Source of the DNA: Devosia sp. 2618
GTDB taxonomy: Bacteria; Pseudomonadota; Alphaproteobacteria; Rhizobiales; Devosiaceae
Assembly (NCBI RefSeq): GCF_040546815.1
Contig: NZ_JBEPOO010000001.1
Location: 2,852,001-2,916,000, forward strand
Length of the DNA stretch: 64,000 nt
Reading direction: 5' to 3'
Both the position numbers and the translations under genes were made by a program. Shown here one piece after another: positions 37,811-46,863 of this stretch (position 1 is its first letter; the number at the start of each line of letters is the position of its first letter). The notes beneath the pieces are model-generated. The model saw only the letters and a program-made list of their open reading frames with translations, was not told where the DNA came from and ran no database searches.

Positions 37811-38901
37811 ACGTTGGAGACCGTCACTACCACACCATCTGGCTCAACGAAGATGGCCGATCCGTCGATATCATCGACCAGCGCTGGCTGCCCCATGAGT
37901 TCCGCATTGAAACCGTGCGCACAGTCGATGGCATTGCCACCGCCATCCGCGACATGTGGGTCCGTGGCGCGCCACTGATCGGCGTCACCGCTGCGTATGG
38001 CGTTGCGATCGCCATGCTTGAGGACGCGTCCGACGCGGCTATCGATGCTGTCTGGGAAAAACTGCACGAAACCCGCCCCACGGCGATCAACCTCAAATGG
38101 GCGCTCGACGAAATGCGCGCATTTCTGCGTCCAATTCCAGTGGCGGATCGCGCGGAAGCGGCTTATCGCCGTGCCGCCGAAATCGCCGAGGAAGACGTCC
38201 AACTCAACCGCAATATCGGCTTGAATGGCCTCGCCATCATCAAGGAAATCGCGGCCAGGAAGAAGCCTGGCGAAGTGGTCAACATCCTGACCCACTGCAA
38301 TGCCGGCTGGCTCGCGACCGTCGACTATGGCACCGCGACCGCACCGATCTATCTGGCCACAGAAGAGGGCATTGCGGTTCACGTCTATGTCGACGAAACC
38401 CGTCCCCGCAATCAAGGCGCTCAGCTCACCGCATGGGAGCTGAACAATCACGGCGTGCCGCATACGTTGATCGTTGATAATGCCGGCGGGCACCTGATGC
38501 AGCATGGCATGGTCGACATGGTCATTGTCGGCACCGACCGCACCACCGCCAATGGCGATGTGTGCAACAAGATCGGCACCTATCTCAAGGCGCTCGCCGC
38601 CAAGGATAACAACGTGCCGTTCTACGTCGCGCTGCCCTCGCCAACCATCGACTGGACGGTCAAGGACGGGGTCAAGGAAATCCCGATCGAAGAGCGTTCC
38701 GGCGACGAAGTCACCTTCGTTCAGGGCCGCGCGGCCGATGGCAAGATTGCGCTGGTACGCATTTCGCCAGAGGGCACCAAGGCTGCCAATCCGGCATTCG
38801 ACGTGACCCCTGCCCGGCTTATCACCGGCCTGATCACCGAGCGTGGCGTCGCCAAGGCTTCGCCCGAGGGCCTCAAGGCCCTGTTCCCAGAACGGCAGTG
38901 A
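37807..38901 (+). CDS. mtnA: S-methyl-5-thioribose-1-phosphate isomerase
   Basis: MtnA isomerises methylthioribose 1-phosphate, and 5-deoxyribose 1-phosphate in some organisms, to the 2-ulose 1-phosphate. The 364 residues show [16 protein letters not shown], the catalytic Cys in [35 protein letters not shown], and the catalytic Asp in [19 protein letters not shown]. These separate it from eIF2B-like relatives. It starts at a TTG overlapping the mtnK stop (TTGA), so the two are tightly coupled. The next gene, a transketolase subunit, starts eight bases after its stop. Confidence 0.95.
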   Translation: MNVGDRHYHTIWLNEDGRSVDIIDQRWLPHEFRIETVRTVDGIATAIRDMWVRGAPLIGVTAAYGVAIAMLEDASDAAIDAVWEKLHETRPTAINLKWALDEMRAFLRPIPVADRAEAAYRRAAEIAEEDVQLNRNIGLNGLAIIKEIAARKKPGEVVNILTHCNAGWLATVDYGTATAPIYLATEEGIAVHVYVDETRPRNQGAQLTAWELNNHGVPHTLIVDNAGGHLMQHGMVDMVIVGTDRTTANGDVCNKIGTYLKALAAKDNNVPFYVALPSPTIDWTVKDGVKEIPIEERSGDEVTFVQGRAADGKIALVRISPEGTKAANPAFDVTPARLITGLITERGVAKASPEGLKALFPERQ

Positions 38902-38908
38902 GGCAGCA

Positions 38909-39835
38909 ATGTCGATTCCCAATCGCCAGACCACCGAGGACGTCGCCGCCGGCATCCGCCGTCGCGTCTTCCTCCATTCCATGCGCAATAATGGCGGCTA
39001 TCTGAGCCAGGCCTGCTCGGCCGCCGAAAGCCTGGCGCTGCTCTATAATGAAGTGCTCAAGCTTGGTGAACCGACACTGCCAAAGGTGCCACTGCCTTTC
39101 GCGGGCGTGCCCTCGGCCGACAATCCCGATGCCTTCACCGGTGCCGGTTATCACGGCCCGTTCGCGCCGGATTATGACCGCTTCATCATCTCCCCAGCCC
39201 ATTACGCGCTGGTGATCTATTCGGCGCTCATCCAGGTGGGCCGCATGGACGAGCACGCGCTCGACCACTTCAACCGCGATGGCGGATCGGTCGAAATGAT
39301 CGGGGCCGAACACAGCCCCGGCATGGAAGTGACCACCGGTTCGCTGGCACAGGGCCTGTCCATGGCGTCGGGTCTGGCATGGGCGCGCAAGCGCAAGGGC
39401 GAGCCGGGCAAGGTCTGGGTCTATATGTCCGATGGCGAGTTCCAGGAGGGCCAGACCTGGGAAACCCTCGCCGCGATGAGCTACCACAACATCGACAACG
39501 TCCGCGTTATCGTCGACGTCAATCGCCAGCAATGCGACGGGGCGATGTCCTCGGTGCTTGATCTGGGCGACCTGCCGGCGCGTGTCGCCGCCTTTGGTGC
39601 CACGACACGTTCGATTGACGGTCACGATCTCGATGCTATGCGCGACGCGGCCAATTCGGCCGAGCCGGGCAAGCCGCTGGTGATCCTCGCCAATACGTCG
39701 CCGTATCAGGGCATGCCATTCCTGCAGAAGCGCTTCCCTCGACTGCACTATGTGCGCTTCAAGTCGAAAGCCGAGCGCGAAGAAATGCAAACAGCCATCG
39801 CTGCCGAGCTCGGCGTCGATCTGGCCGAAATCTGA
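38909..39835 (+). CDS. Transketolase N-terminal subunit (split transketolase)
   Basis: This 308-residue protein holds the thiamine-diphosphate-binding half of a two-gene transketolase. Present are FLHSMRNNGGYLSQACSAAE, the ISPAHYALVIY strand, MEVTTGSLAQGLSMASGLAW, and the ThDP/Mg motif VYMSDGEFQEGQTWE ending in IVDVNRQQCDG. The motif's first residue is Ser where most family members have Gly. Split transketolases act on special sugar phosphates, for example apulose 4-phosphate. Lying between mtnA and the RuBisCO-like gene, it probably uses a product of that pathway (see findings). Confidence 0.9.
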   Translation: MSIPNRQTTEDVAAGIRRRVFLHSMRNNGGYLSQACSAAESLALLYNEVLKLGEPTLPKVPLPFAGVPSADNPDAFTGAGYHGPFAPDYDRFIISPAHYALVIYSALIQVGRMDEHALDHFNRDGGSVEMIGAEHSPGMEVTTGSLAQGLSMASGLAWARKRKGEPGKVWVYMSDGEFQEGQTWETLAAMSYHNIDNVRVIVDVNRQQCDGAMSSVLDLGDLPARVAAFGATTRSIDGHDLDAMRDAANSAEPGKPLVILANTSPYQGMPFLQKRFPRLHYVRFKSKAEREEMQTAIAAELGVDLAEI

Positions 39836-39847
39836 GGGGCCGGAAAA

Positions 39848-40849
39848 ATGGTCGAACTCGTCAACCGTCCCTATGCCAAGGCCTTCGAAACCTTCGCCAC
39901 CGCCCGCCCGGAAGTGCTGTGCCTTTCGGCCGACCTCACCTCGTCCTGCGAGGTCGATGGCTTCCGCGACCGCCATCCGGACCAGTTCCTGTCGCTGGGC
40001 ATGGCCGAACAGAACATGCTGAGCTTTGCCGGCGGTCTCGCCATGCAGGGTTTCCGGCCGTTCCTGCACACGTTCTCGGTGTTTCTCTATCGCCGTCCCT
40101 ATGACCAGTTGGTCAATTCCATCGCCTATTCCAACCGCAAGGTTCGGCTGATGGGCTTCCTGCCGGGGATCACCACGCCGGGCGGGATTACCCATCAGGC
40201 CATCGAGGACATTTCGGTGATGCGCGCCATCCCGAACATGACCATCCTCGAAACCGGCGACGCTATCGAAGTCGAGACCGTGCTTGAAGTGGCCGATGCC
40301 ATTGATGGCCCCGTCTATGTGCGCGTGCTGCGCGGCGAAGTGCCCCGCCTGTTCTCGACGCCGTTCGAGTTCAACAAGCTGCGCACCCTGTCGGAAGGCG
40401 ACGACGTTCTGGTCGTCACGTCGGGCGTCTGCACCGAAGAGGCGCTGCGTGCTGCCGAGCCGCTCAATGCCCGCAATGTCGGCGTCCACCACCTGCATGT
40501 CTCGACGCTCAAGCCATTCGACCGCGATGGCCTGATCAAGGCTGCGCGCGGCAAGAAGGGCATCGTCACGCTCGAAAACCACACCATCAATGGCGGTCTG
40601 GGCTCGCTCGTGGCGGAAATCCTGGCCGAGGAAGGTCTGGGCATTCGCCTCAAGCGCCTTGGCCTCCAGGACACGTTCGCGCATGGCGCCTCCAAGCCTT
40701 ACCTGATGAAGAAATATGGGCTCGACGCCAGCGCGCTGACGAATGCCATCGGTCAATTGCTCGGTCGCGATCTTGATATTGCGGATGCCGAGTTCGAAGC
40801 GGCGCGTCTTGATACCGTCCATTCGGCACAGAAGGCGGAAGCCCTCTGA
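39848..40849 (+). CDS. Transketolase C-terminal subunit (split transketolase)
   Basis: This 333-residue protein carries the pyrimidine-binding and C-terminal domains of the split transketolase. Visible motifs are VLCLSADLTSSCEVDGFRDR, the cofactor-activating Glu region FLSLGMAEQNMLSFAGGLAM, TFSVFLYRRPYDQLVNSIAY, and the terminal domain VLVVTSGVCTEEALRAAEPL with VTLENHTINGGLGSLVAEIL. It follows the N-terminal subunit by 12 bases, and the start codon of the RuBisCO-like gene overlaps its stop (TGATG). Confidence 0.9.
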   Translation: MVELVNRPYAKAFETFATARPEVLCLSADLTSSCEVDGFRDRHPDQFLSLGMAEQNMLSFAGGLAMQGFRPFLHTFSVFLYRRPYDQLVNSIAYSNRKVRLMGFLPGITTPGGITHQAIEDISVMRAIPNMTILETGDAIEVETVLEVADAIDGPVYVRVLRGEVPRLFSTPFEFNKLRTLSEGDDVLVVTSGVCTEEALRAAEPLNARNVGVHHLHVSTLKPFDRDGLIKAARGKKGIVTLENHTINGGLGSLVAEILAEEGLGIRLKRLGLQDTFAHGASKPYLMKKYGLDASALTNAIGQLLGRDLDIADAEFEAARLDTVHSAQKAEAL

Positions 40850-41970
40850 TGGCACGCTTTACCGTCACCTATTGGCTGGGCGCCGCTGACGAAAAGGACG
40901 CGCGCGCCCGCGCCCTCGATCTCGCTGCCGAGCAGACCGTTGAGATTCCCCGCGATATCGTCCCTGCTGGTTACGTCGAGGACGAGATTCTGGGGCGGCT
41001 GGAAGCGCTGACGCCCGGCACGGATTCCCGCGCCGGGTATCTGGCCGACATCTGTTATAGCGACGACGATGTCGGCGGCGATTTCCTGCAATTGCTCAAT
41101 GTCATCTTCGGCAATTCCTCGATCAAGACGGCCACCCGCGTCGAGACGATGACGCTGTCGGATGCCATCGTTGATCTTTGCCCCGGCCCAAAATTCGGCA
41201 ATGCCGGCCTGCGCGAACGCACCGGCGTTGCGACCGCGCCGCTCCTGATGTCCGCCATCAAGCCTGTCGGTCTACCCACCAGCGAGTTGGCGGCCCTCGC
41301 CCACCAGTTTGCACTGGGCGGCATGAACCTGATCAAGGACGATCACGGCCTCGCCAACCAGCACACGTCTCCCTATGAGGATCGTCTCAAGGCCTGCGTC
41401 GATGCGGTCAACGATGCCAATGCCAAGACAGGTTTTACCAGTACCTATGTGCCCAACATCACCGGTCCTGCCGTCGAAATCTTCGACCGCGCCTGGATGG
41501 CAAAGGAACTGGGCGCCGGCGCCATCATGCTGGCGCCATCGCTCGCCGGGTTCGACGTGGCGCGCACCCTGTCTGCCGATCCGGATTTTGATCTGCCGCT
41601 GGTTTCACACCCGACCTTTGGCGGCACCAATGTCATCACGCCCACCACCGGCTTTTCGCACGCCTTCTTCTTTGGCCTGCTGCAGCGGTTGATGGGGATA
41701 GACGCCGTGGTTTATCCCAATTTCGGTGGGCGTTTCGGGTTCTCGCGCGAGGAATGCCAGTCGATCATCGCGGGCTGCACCAGCGATTTCGGTGGCCTTA
41801 AGCCCATCCTGCCAGCGCCCGGCGGCGGCATGACCTTCGAGCGTATCCCCGAAATGCAGGCCACCTATGGCAATGACGTGATCTACCTGATCGGTGGCGC
41901 CCTGCTGCGCGAGAAGGCTGATCTCCCAGCAGCGTGCCGACGCCTCGCCGAAGCAGTCGGTCAGGCATAA
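40849..41970 (+). CDS. RuBisCO-like protein (form IV), probable sugar-phosphate isomerase/enolase
   Basis: The 373-residue protein is clearly of the RuBisCO large-chain fold. The first active-site Lys is kept in LMSAIKPVGLP (~138), and the metal-binding Lys and Asp in GGMNLIKDDHGLANQH (~163-165); the usual third ligand Glu is His. The loop-6 Lys needed for CO2 fixation is absent: that region reads VVYPNFGGRFGFSREEC. The phosphate-binding Gly-rich segments PAPGGGMTFERIPEM and YLIGGALL are present. In Rhodospirillum rubrum an RLP isomerises methylthioribulose 1-phosphate. The mtnK-mtnA neighbours make a similar reaction likely here. Confidence 0.93.
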   Translation: MARFTVTYWLGAADEKDARARALDLAAEQTVEIPRDIVPAGYVEDEILGRLEALTPGTDSRAGYLADICYSDDDVGGDFLQLLNVIFGNSSIKTATRVETMTLSDAIVDLCPGPKFGNAGLRERTGVATAPLLMSAIKPVGLPTSELAALAHQFALGGMNLIKDDHGLANQHTSPYEDRLKACVDAVNDANAKTGFTSTYVPNITGPAVEIFDRAWMAKELGAGAIMLAPSLAGFDVARTLSADPDFDLPLVSHPTFGGTNVITPTTGFSHAFFFGLLQRLMGIDAVVYPNFGGRFGFSREECQSIIAGCTSDFGGLKPILPAPGGGMTFERIPEMQATYGNDVIYLIGGALLREKADLPAACRRLAEAVGQA

Positions 41971-42003
41971 AGCCCGGCATCCCGGATTACTTCCGGGATG
42001 CGA

Positions 42004-42750
42004 TCACCAGGTCGGCGCGCAGCTCACGCCACCATCGACCACCAGATTTGCTCCGGTCACCCAACGCGCCGCGTCCGACGCGAGGAACAGCGCCGCATCC
42101 GCAATATCCTGCGGTGTTCCAAGGCGTTGCAGTGGGGCAGACGTCTTCCAGCGGGCCACACCTTCGGGCCAAGCGCTTTCCAACCCATCGCGGCCGATCA
42201 GGCCCGGCGAGATGGCATTGACGCGGATGCCCAGCGGCCCCAGTTCCAAGGCAGCGGCGCGCGTAAACATCAGCAGCGCCGCCTTGGACGTTGCGTAGTG
42301 GCTGTGTCCGGCTGCGGGCTGCAGCGCTTCGATGGAGGCGATGTTGACCACGCTGCCGCCCTGCCCGGCTTTGGCCAGTGCCTTGGTCAGCGCAAACGGC
42401 CCGCCGACATTGGCGTCCAGCATGGCCCGGAAATCATCGCCGGAAATATCGGTCAGCCCCGCGACCGGCTGCTGGCCGGCATTGTTGATGATGACGTCGA
42501 GCCGACCCAGCGTTGAGCGCACGCTATCGACCAGGGCGATGCATTCTGGCTCGTGTGCCAGATCGGCCTGAAAGGCCATGCCGCCGATCTCAGCCGCCAG
42601 AGCCTCGGCCGCCGCGCGGTTGGCGTGATAGTGCACGCCCACCTTGGCACCGGCAGCGGCGAAGGCGCGGGCAATGCCCTGACCAAGCCCGCCGGACGCG
42701 CCGGTGACCAGAACAACCTGACCGCTGAAATCGAACTGCGCTGTGCCCAT
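42004..42750 (-). CDS. Short-chain dehydrogenase/reductase
   Basis: This is a classical SDR of 248 residues. It has the NAD(P)-binding VVLVTGASGGLGQGIARAFA, the NNAG strand IINNAGQQPV, the catalytic Ser in VVNIASIEAL and HYATSK for Tyr and Lys, and the terminal GANLVVDGGVS. It ends the operon that encodes the nucleoside importer, deaminase and phosphorylase, starting two bases after the phosphorylase stop. It could oxidise or reduce a sugar or aldehyde intermediate of the same pathway. Substrate and cofactor preference are unknown. It is convergent with the RLP gene (33 bases apart). Confidence 0.88.
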   Translation of the reverse strand: MGTAQFDFSGQVVLVTGASGGLGQGIARAFAAAGAKVGVHYHANRAAAEALAAEIGGMAFQADLAHEPECIALVDSVRSTLGRLDVIINNAGQQPVAGLTDISGDDFRAMLDANVGGPFALTKALAKAGQGGSVVNIASIEALQPAAGHSHYATSKAALLMFTRAAALELGPLGIRVNAISPGLIGRDGLESAWPEGVARWKTSAPLQRLGTPQDIADAALFLASDAARWVTGANLVVDGGVSCAPTW

Positions 42751-42752
42751 GA

Positions 42753-43580
42753 TCAGAGCGCCGGCAGCAGCTTGGCGAGCACGGCGCCGATCTTCTTGCC
42801 GGCAATGGCAGCGTTGGCCAAAACCTCTTCGATCGTGTCCGGCTGCTGGTCGGGTCCGCCCGTTGCTTCATTGGTGATGGCGGAAAGCCCGATCACCGGC
42901 AGGCGGATATGGGCCGCGGCAACGACTTCGAGCACCGTCGACATGCCCACGGCATCGGCGCCAGTGGCACGGTAGTAGCGGCGCTCGGCTGAGGTTTCGA
43001 GCGATGGCCCGGCCACGCCCACATAGATGCCCTGACGCAGGCTGACGCCGGCTTCTTCCGCTGCCTTGATTGTGACGCACTGCAGCGCGGGATCATAGGC
43101 CCGCGACAAATCGGGGAAGCGAACGCCGATGGCATCATCGTTGGGGCCGGTCAGCGGGTTAAGGCCTGTGAAGTTGAGATGATCTTCGATCAGCATCACA
43201 TCGCCGGGACGATAATCCGGGTTCAGCGCGCCCGCCGCATTGGTGACGATCAACTGCTTGGGGCCGAGCTTGCCGAGCAGGTAGATGACCTGCGCCACGT
43301 CCTGCGGGGCCCAGCCTTCATAGAGGTGGACGCGGCCCTGCATCAGAACCGTGCGACGACCGAACAGATCGCCGATCACCAATTGGCCCTTGTGACCCGG
43401 GGCTGTCGAGACCGGGAAACCGGCGATTTCGCCATAAGAGATGAAAGTCGGATTGACCACGGCATCGGCCAGATGGCCGAGGCCCGAGCCCAGAACAATG
43501 GCGGTATCGCATGGCGCCCCAACCCGATCGGCAATGGAAGCATAGGCGGCGTCAAGCCGGGCAAGCGGGCTTTGGGTCAT
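42753..43580 (-). CDS. Purine-nucleoside phosphorylase, trimeric type
   Basis: This 275-residue phosphorylase splits purine nucleosides with phosphate. Motifs are VLGSGLG (phosphate), PGHKGQLVIGDL, LMQGRVHLYEGW, TNAAGALNPDYRPGDVMLI, the ribose site GMSTVLEVVAAAH, and LSAITNEATG. The Asn in the last motif marks 6-oxopurine (hypoxanthine/guanine) enzymes; methylthioadenosine phosphorylases carry Asp there. Following the deaminase gene, it would suit 5'-methylthioinosine, 5'-deoxyinosine or plain inosine. It gives the ribose-1-phosphate type product that MtnA-like isomerases use. Confidence 0.9.
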   Translation of the reverse strand: MTQSPLARLDAAYASIADRVGAPCDTAIVLGSGLGHLADAVVNPTFISYGEIAGFPVSTAPGHKGQLVIGDLFGRRTVLMQGRVHLYEGWAPQDVAQVIYLLGKLGPKQLIVTNAAGALNPDYRPGDVMLIEDHLNFTGLNPLTGPNDDAIGVRFPDLSRAYDPALQCVTIKAAEEAGVSLRQGIYVGVAGPSLETSAERRYYRATGADAVGMSTVLEVVAAAHIRLPVIGLSAITNEATGGPDQQPDTIEEVLANAAIAGKKIGAVLAKLLPAL

Positions 43581-43597
43581 CAGAATTCTCCGTAAAA

Positions 43598-44914
43598 TCA
43601 GGCAATGCTGGCTTTGATCCGCGGCACCAGTGCCTGAACCTCAGCCAGCGTGTCGGCGATATTGAGATGGGTCAGCACGCCATCGCGCACCACCTGCTCA
43701 CCACCGAGAAAAACGTGTCGCACATCGGATTTGGCGGTCGAATAGACCAGATGTGTCAGCGGATCGAATAGCGGCACCGCGTGCGGGCGCTTGAGATCGA
43801 GCAGCACCATGTCGGCGAGCTTGCCCACTTCGAGCGAACCGATCCGGTCCGCCGCATTCAGCGCCTTGGCACCGTTGATGGTGACCATGGCCAGCGCCTC
43901 GCGCGTGCTGACCACCTGAGCATCGGCGGCGACGGCCTTGTGCAGCGTCGCGGCCAGTCGCAGCGCCATCCACATGTCGAGGTCATTGCCGGAGATCGCG
44001 CCGTCGGTCCCGAGAGTGACATTGACGCCGGCCTTGAGCATATCCGGCACGCGTGCGAAGCCCGAGGCGAGCTTGAGGTTGGACATGGGGTTATGCGACA
44101 CCGTCGCGCCGCGCTTGGCCAGGATCTCGATCTCGGCATCGTCTAGATGCACGCAATGGGCGAACACCGAGCGATCATTGATCAGCCCATGATGCTCCAG
44201 ATGCTGCACAACCGGCCGCCCATAGCGCGTCTCGATATCGGCGCGCTCGGCCACGGTTTCCGCGACATGGGTGCAGAACAGGCCACCATACTTTTCGGCG
44301 ATGGCGTAGGCAGTCTTCAGATGTTCCGGCGAGACGGTGTAGGTGCCATGGGGTAGCACGGCCGGGAATACGTCATCCGCATCGCCGAACTCTTCAAAAA
44401 ACGCCTCTGCGATGGCCTCGCGCTGCGCCTGGCTTTGTCCGTTGACGCCGGGATAATCAAAGAAGATGCCGCCGGTCGATACGCGCACCCCGACATCGCG
44501 CGCCGCGCGGACGGTCTCGCCGGGGAACCAGAACATGTCCATGACGGTGGTGACGCCACCCAACAGCAGTTCGGCAAATCCCAGAACCGAGCCCAGATGC
44601 GTCGTCTGCGGGTTGAGGATGGCCGCCTCGGCTTTCCACACGGTCTGGAGCCATGGCTCAAGCTTGAGGTCTTCGACCAGCCCGCGGAACAGGCTGTCGG
44701 CGGCGTGGCAATGGGTGTTGATCAGCCCCGGCATCAGCAGCATGCCCGAGGCGTCGATCACGCGCCTGGCCTGCCCTTCCATGGCCGACAGCGTTTCGGC
44801 CGAGGCGATGTGGGAGATCTTGCCGTTGCTGACCGCGACACCGCCGCGCTCGATAACGGTATTGGCGCCATCGGCGGCCACAACCAGCGCATTGGTGATG
44901 ATCAGGTCGGTCAT
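43598..44914 (-). CDS. Amidohydrolase, MTA/SAH deaminase type
   Basis: This 438-residue metal-dependent deaminase belongs to the TRZ/ATZ branch. Metal ligands lie in LINTHCHAADSLFRGL, FCTHVAETVAE, AHCVHLDDAEIEIL and LGTDGAISGNDLDMW; SHNPMSNLKLASG is the substrate-loop block shared with 5'-methylthioadenosine/S-adenosylhomocysteine deaminases. The reaction would be adenosine-type nucleoside to inosine-type nucleoside plus ammonia. The placement next to the 6-oxopurine-type phosphorylase and behind a nucleoside importer fits. A guanine deaminase or triazine-type role is less likely. It is in the same operon as the phosphorylase, 17 bases upstream of it. Confidence 0.87.
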   Translation of the reverse strand: MTDLIITNALVVAADGANTVIERGGVAVSNGKISHIASAETLSAMEGQARRVIDASGMLLMPGLINTHCHAADSLFRGLVEDLKLEPWLQTVWKAEAAILNPQTTHLGSVLGFAELLLGGVTTVMDMFWFPGETVRAARDVGVRVSTGGIFFDYPGVNGQSQAQREAIAEAFFEEFGDADDVFPAVLPHGTYTVSPEHLKTAYAIAEKYGGLFCTHVAETVAERADIETRYGRPVVQHLEHHGLINDRSVFAHCVHLDDAEIEILAKRGATVSHNPMSNLKLASGFARVPDMLKAGVNVTLGTDGAISGNDLDMWMALRLAATLHKAVAADAQVVSTREALAMVTINGAKALNAADRIGSLEVGKLADMVLLDLKRPHAVPLFDPLTHLVYSTAKSDVRHVFLGGEQVVRDGVLTHLNIADTLAEVQALVPRIKASIA

Positions 44915-44921
44915 GTCTGCC

Positions 44922-45827
44922 TCACGCGGTCTTGGACTTGCGCCACGCCGACAGGCCGATCAGCACGATCAGCGTCGCCAGATAGGGCATCACGTCGGTG
45001 AATTGCTGCGGCAGGCCAACGCCCTGAATGCGGAAGGACAGGCTATCCACAAAACCGAACAGCAGCGCGATGAACAGCACATAGAGCGGCCGCCCGCGGG
45101 TCAGCAATACAGCCACGACGGCGATCCAGCCGCGCCCTGCGCTCATGTTTTCAACGAACAGATTGACGTTGGCGATGGACAATTGCGCCCCGGCAAGGCC
45201 GCATAGCGCCCCGCACAGCACCAGCGCCCAGAGCCGCACGCCCTGTACGCTGACGCCGCCGGAGGCGAGGCCGGTCGGGTTTTCACCCGCCGCGCGCAGG
45301 CGCAGCCCCAAACGGTGATGGGCAAAGAACCATTGCAGCGCAAAGGCGGCGATCACCGCGAAGTAGAACAGGGCCGATTGCCCGTTCAGCAGCGGTCCCA
45401 GCACGGGAATGTCGCGCAGCAGCGGGATGTCGATGCCCGAAAAGCCCTTGATGCCCGGATCGCGAAACGCGCCGGAAACACCAAAGATCGCACGCAGCAG
45501 ATAGACGGTGACACCGGCGGCCAACAGGTTGAGCGCGATGGACACCACGATTGCATCGCCCTTGCGGCGCAGGCTGAACTCGGCAAACAGCAGGCCCATG
45601 ACCACGCCGCCCGCAATCGCCGTCAGCGCGCCCCACCAGGGCGAGCCGAAGAGATAGGAGCCGAGCACGGCGCAGAACGCACCGACCAGAATGAAGCCTT
45701 CAAGCGCGATGTTGAACACACCGGCGCGCTCGCAAATGGCGCCGCCCAAGGCCGCCAGCAGGATGGGCGTGAGGAAACGTGGCACCGATTGAAGGAAGGC
45801 GGGGTCCAGCAGCAGATCAATGCCCAT
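44922..45827 (-). CDS. Nucleoside ABC transporter permease (NupC-like)
   Basis: This inner-membrane permease of ~301 residues has eight to nine hydrophobic spans. Features of the BPD_transp_2 branch linked to BMP-type binding proteins are GGAICERAGVFNIALEGFIL, GGVVMGLLFAEFSLRRKGDA and LGLRLRAAGENPTGLASGGV. The ATG at 45827 has GGGAGG six bases upstream and is preferred to the ATG at 45833. It overlaps the preceding permease gene by 11 bases. Confidence 0.9.
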   Translation of the reverse strand: MGIDLLLDPAFLQSVPRFLTPILLAALGGAICERAGVFNIALEGFILVGAFCAVLGSYLFGSPWWGALTAIAGGVVMGLLFAEFSLRRKGDAIVVSIALNLLAAGVTVYLLRAIFGVSGAFRDPGIKGFSGIDIPLLRDIPVLGPLLNGQSALFYFAVIAAFALQWFFAHHRLGLRLRAAGENPTGLASGGVSVQGVRLWALVLCGALCGLAGAQLSIANVNLFVENMSAGRGWIAVVAVLLTRGRPLYVLFIALLFGFVDSLSFRIQGVGLPQQFTDVMPYLATLIVLIGLSAWRKSKTA

Positions 45828-46863
45828 TGTCATCCTCCCGGCCAGCCAGGTTCACGCCCGAAATGCGACCGGCCACAAACAGGATGATCACCGCCTGCAT
45901 GATGAGGCCAATCTCCTTGGGCACGTCGGCCGTGCGCTCCATACCGGCAGCTCCAGTCTGGATGGCGGCGAAAAAGAAGCCGGAAATCGGCACGGCCCAT
46001 GGCACCATGCCCACCAGCAGAACCGCGATAATGCCGACCCACGCGTAAAGCGGTTGCACCAGCATGCCGTCGGTAAAGCGATGATGCAGCCCATAGACGG
46101 CCAGCGCGCCGACAAGTCCCGCAATGGCGCCGCTCAGTAGCAGTGTCTGCAGCACGATGCGCTTGACCGGCAGGCCGGAGGCGCGGGTGAATTCCGGCGC
46201 CAAGCCATTCATGCGGGCTCGATAACCCGGCACGGTGCTGGACGAATAGATGATGGCCAGGATCGCCACGACCACGATGAACAGCACGCCCATATCCAGC
46301 CGCGTACCGGGGAACAGCGGTAGCCAGACGGCATCGGGCACCAGATGGGTTTGCGGCAGGCCTGACGCGACGTCGCGGAACGGGTAACTGACGAAGTAGG
46401 ACGCGAGATAGCGCGCGGGATAGTTCAGCAGCAGTGAGCCGATCAGCAGCGGCACCCCGACATAGAGCTGCATCATGCCCGCCAGCACGGCCCACAGCCC
46501 GCCCGCAGCCATTGCCGCGACAATGCCGGCGATGATGACGAGCCAACCGGGCCCCGGCAGGTAGATGCCGACCAGCGCGGCAACCAGTCCGCCGACCACC
46601 AGTTGGCCTTCGCCGCCAATATTGAACAGGCCCGCCCGGAAACTGATCATCACCGCCAGCGCCATGCCGACGATCAATGTGGCGCGGCTCAACGTGGTCA
46701 TCAGATAGGCTAGGTTCCGGCCACCGAAGGCGCCGTTGAAAAATCCGCTCACCGCTTCGCCGAAATCGGCATTGGCGATCAACATCAATGCGAGCAGGAT
46801 ACCAAAAATCCAGGCCAGCACGGCCAGCCAGGGCAAGAGGCGGGTGCGAAAATCGAGTTCCAT
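45817..46863 (-). CDS. Nucleoside ABC transporter permease (NupB-like)
   Basis: This is the second permease of the importer, 348 residues with about nine spans. Typical pieces are ISFRAGLFNIGGEGQLVVGG, PLLIGSLLLNYPARYLASYF and YRARMNGLAPEFTRASGLPV. It pairs with the 44922 gene as a heterodimer. Its start lies one base from the ATPase stop, showing tight operon packing. Confidence 0.9.
   Translation of the reverse strand: MELDFRTRLLPWLAVLAWIFGILLALMLIANADFGEAVSGFFNGAFGGRNLAYLMTTLSRATLIVGMALAVMISFRAGLFNIGGEGQLVVGGLVAALVGIYLPGPGWLVIIAGIVAAMAAGGLWAVLAGMMQLYVGVPLLIGSLLLNYPARYLASYFVSYPFRDVASGLPQTHLVPDAVWLPLFPGTRLDMGVLFIVVVAILAIIYSSSTVPGYRARMNGLAPEFTRASGLPVKRIVLQTLLLSGAIAGLVGALAVYGLHHRFTDGMLVQPLYAWVGIIAVLLVGMVPWAVPISGFFFAAIQTGAAGMERTADVPKEIGLIMQAVIILFVAGRISGVNLAGREDDNGH

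Noticed and set aside
38873..40855. A 660-codon open frame on the minus strand opposite the transketolase genes
   Set aside because: It is antisense to two well-supported enzyme genes and its product shows only low-complexity His/Arg/Glu-rich sequence, typical of GC-rich third-position shadow frames.
40849..41970. True RuBisCO (carbon fixation)
   Set aside because: The loop-6 Lys and a metal-ligand Glu are missing and no small subunit or phosphoribulokinase operon is present; the kinase at 7641 is not a clear PRK.
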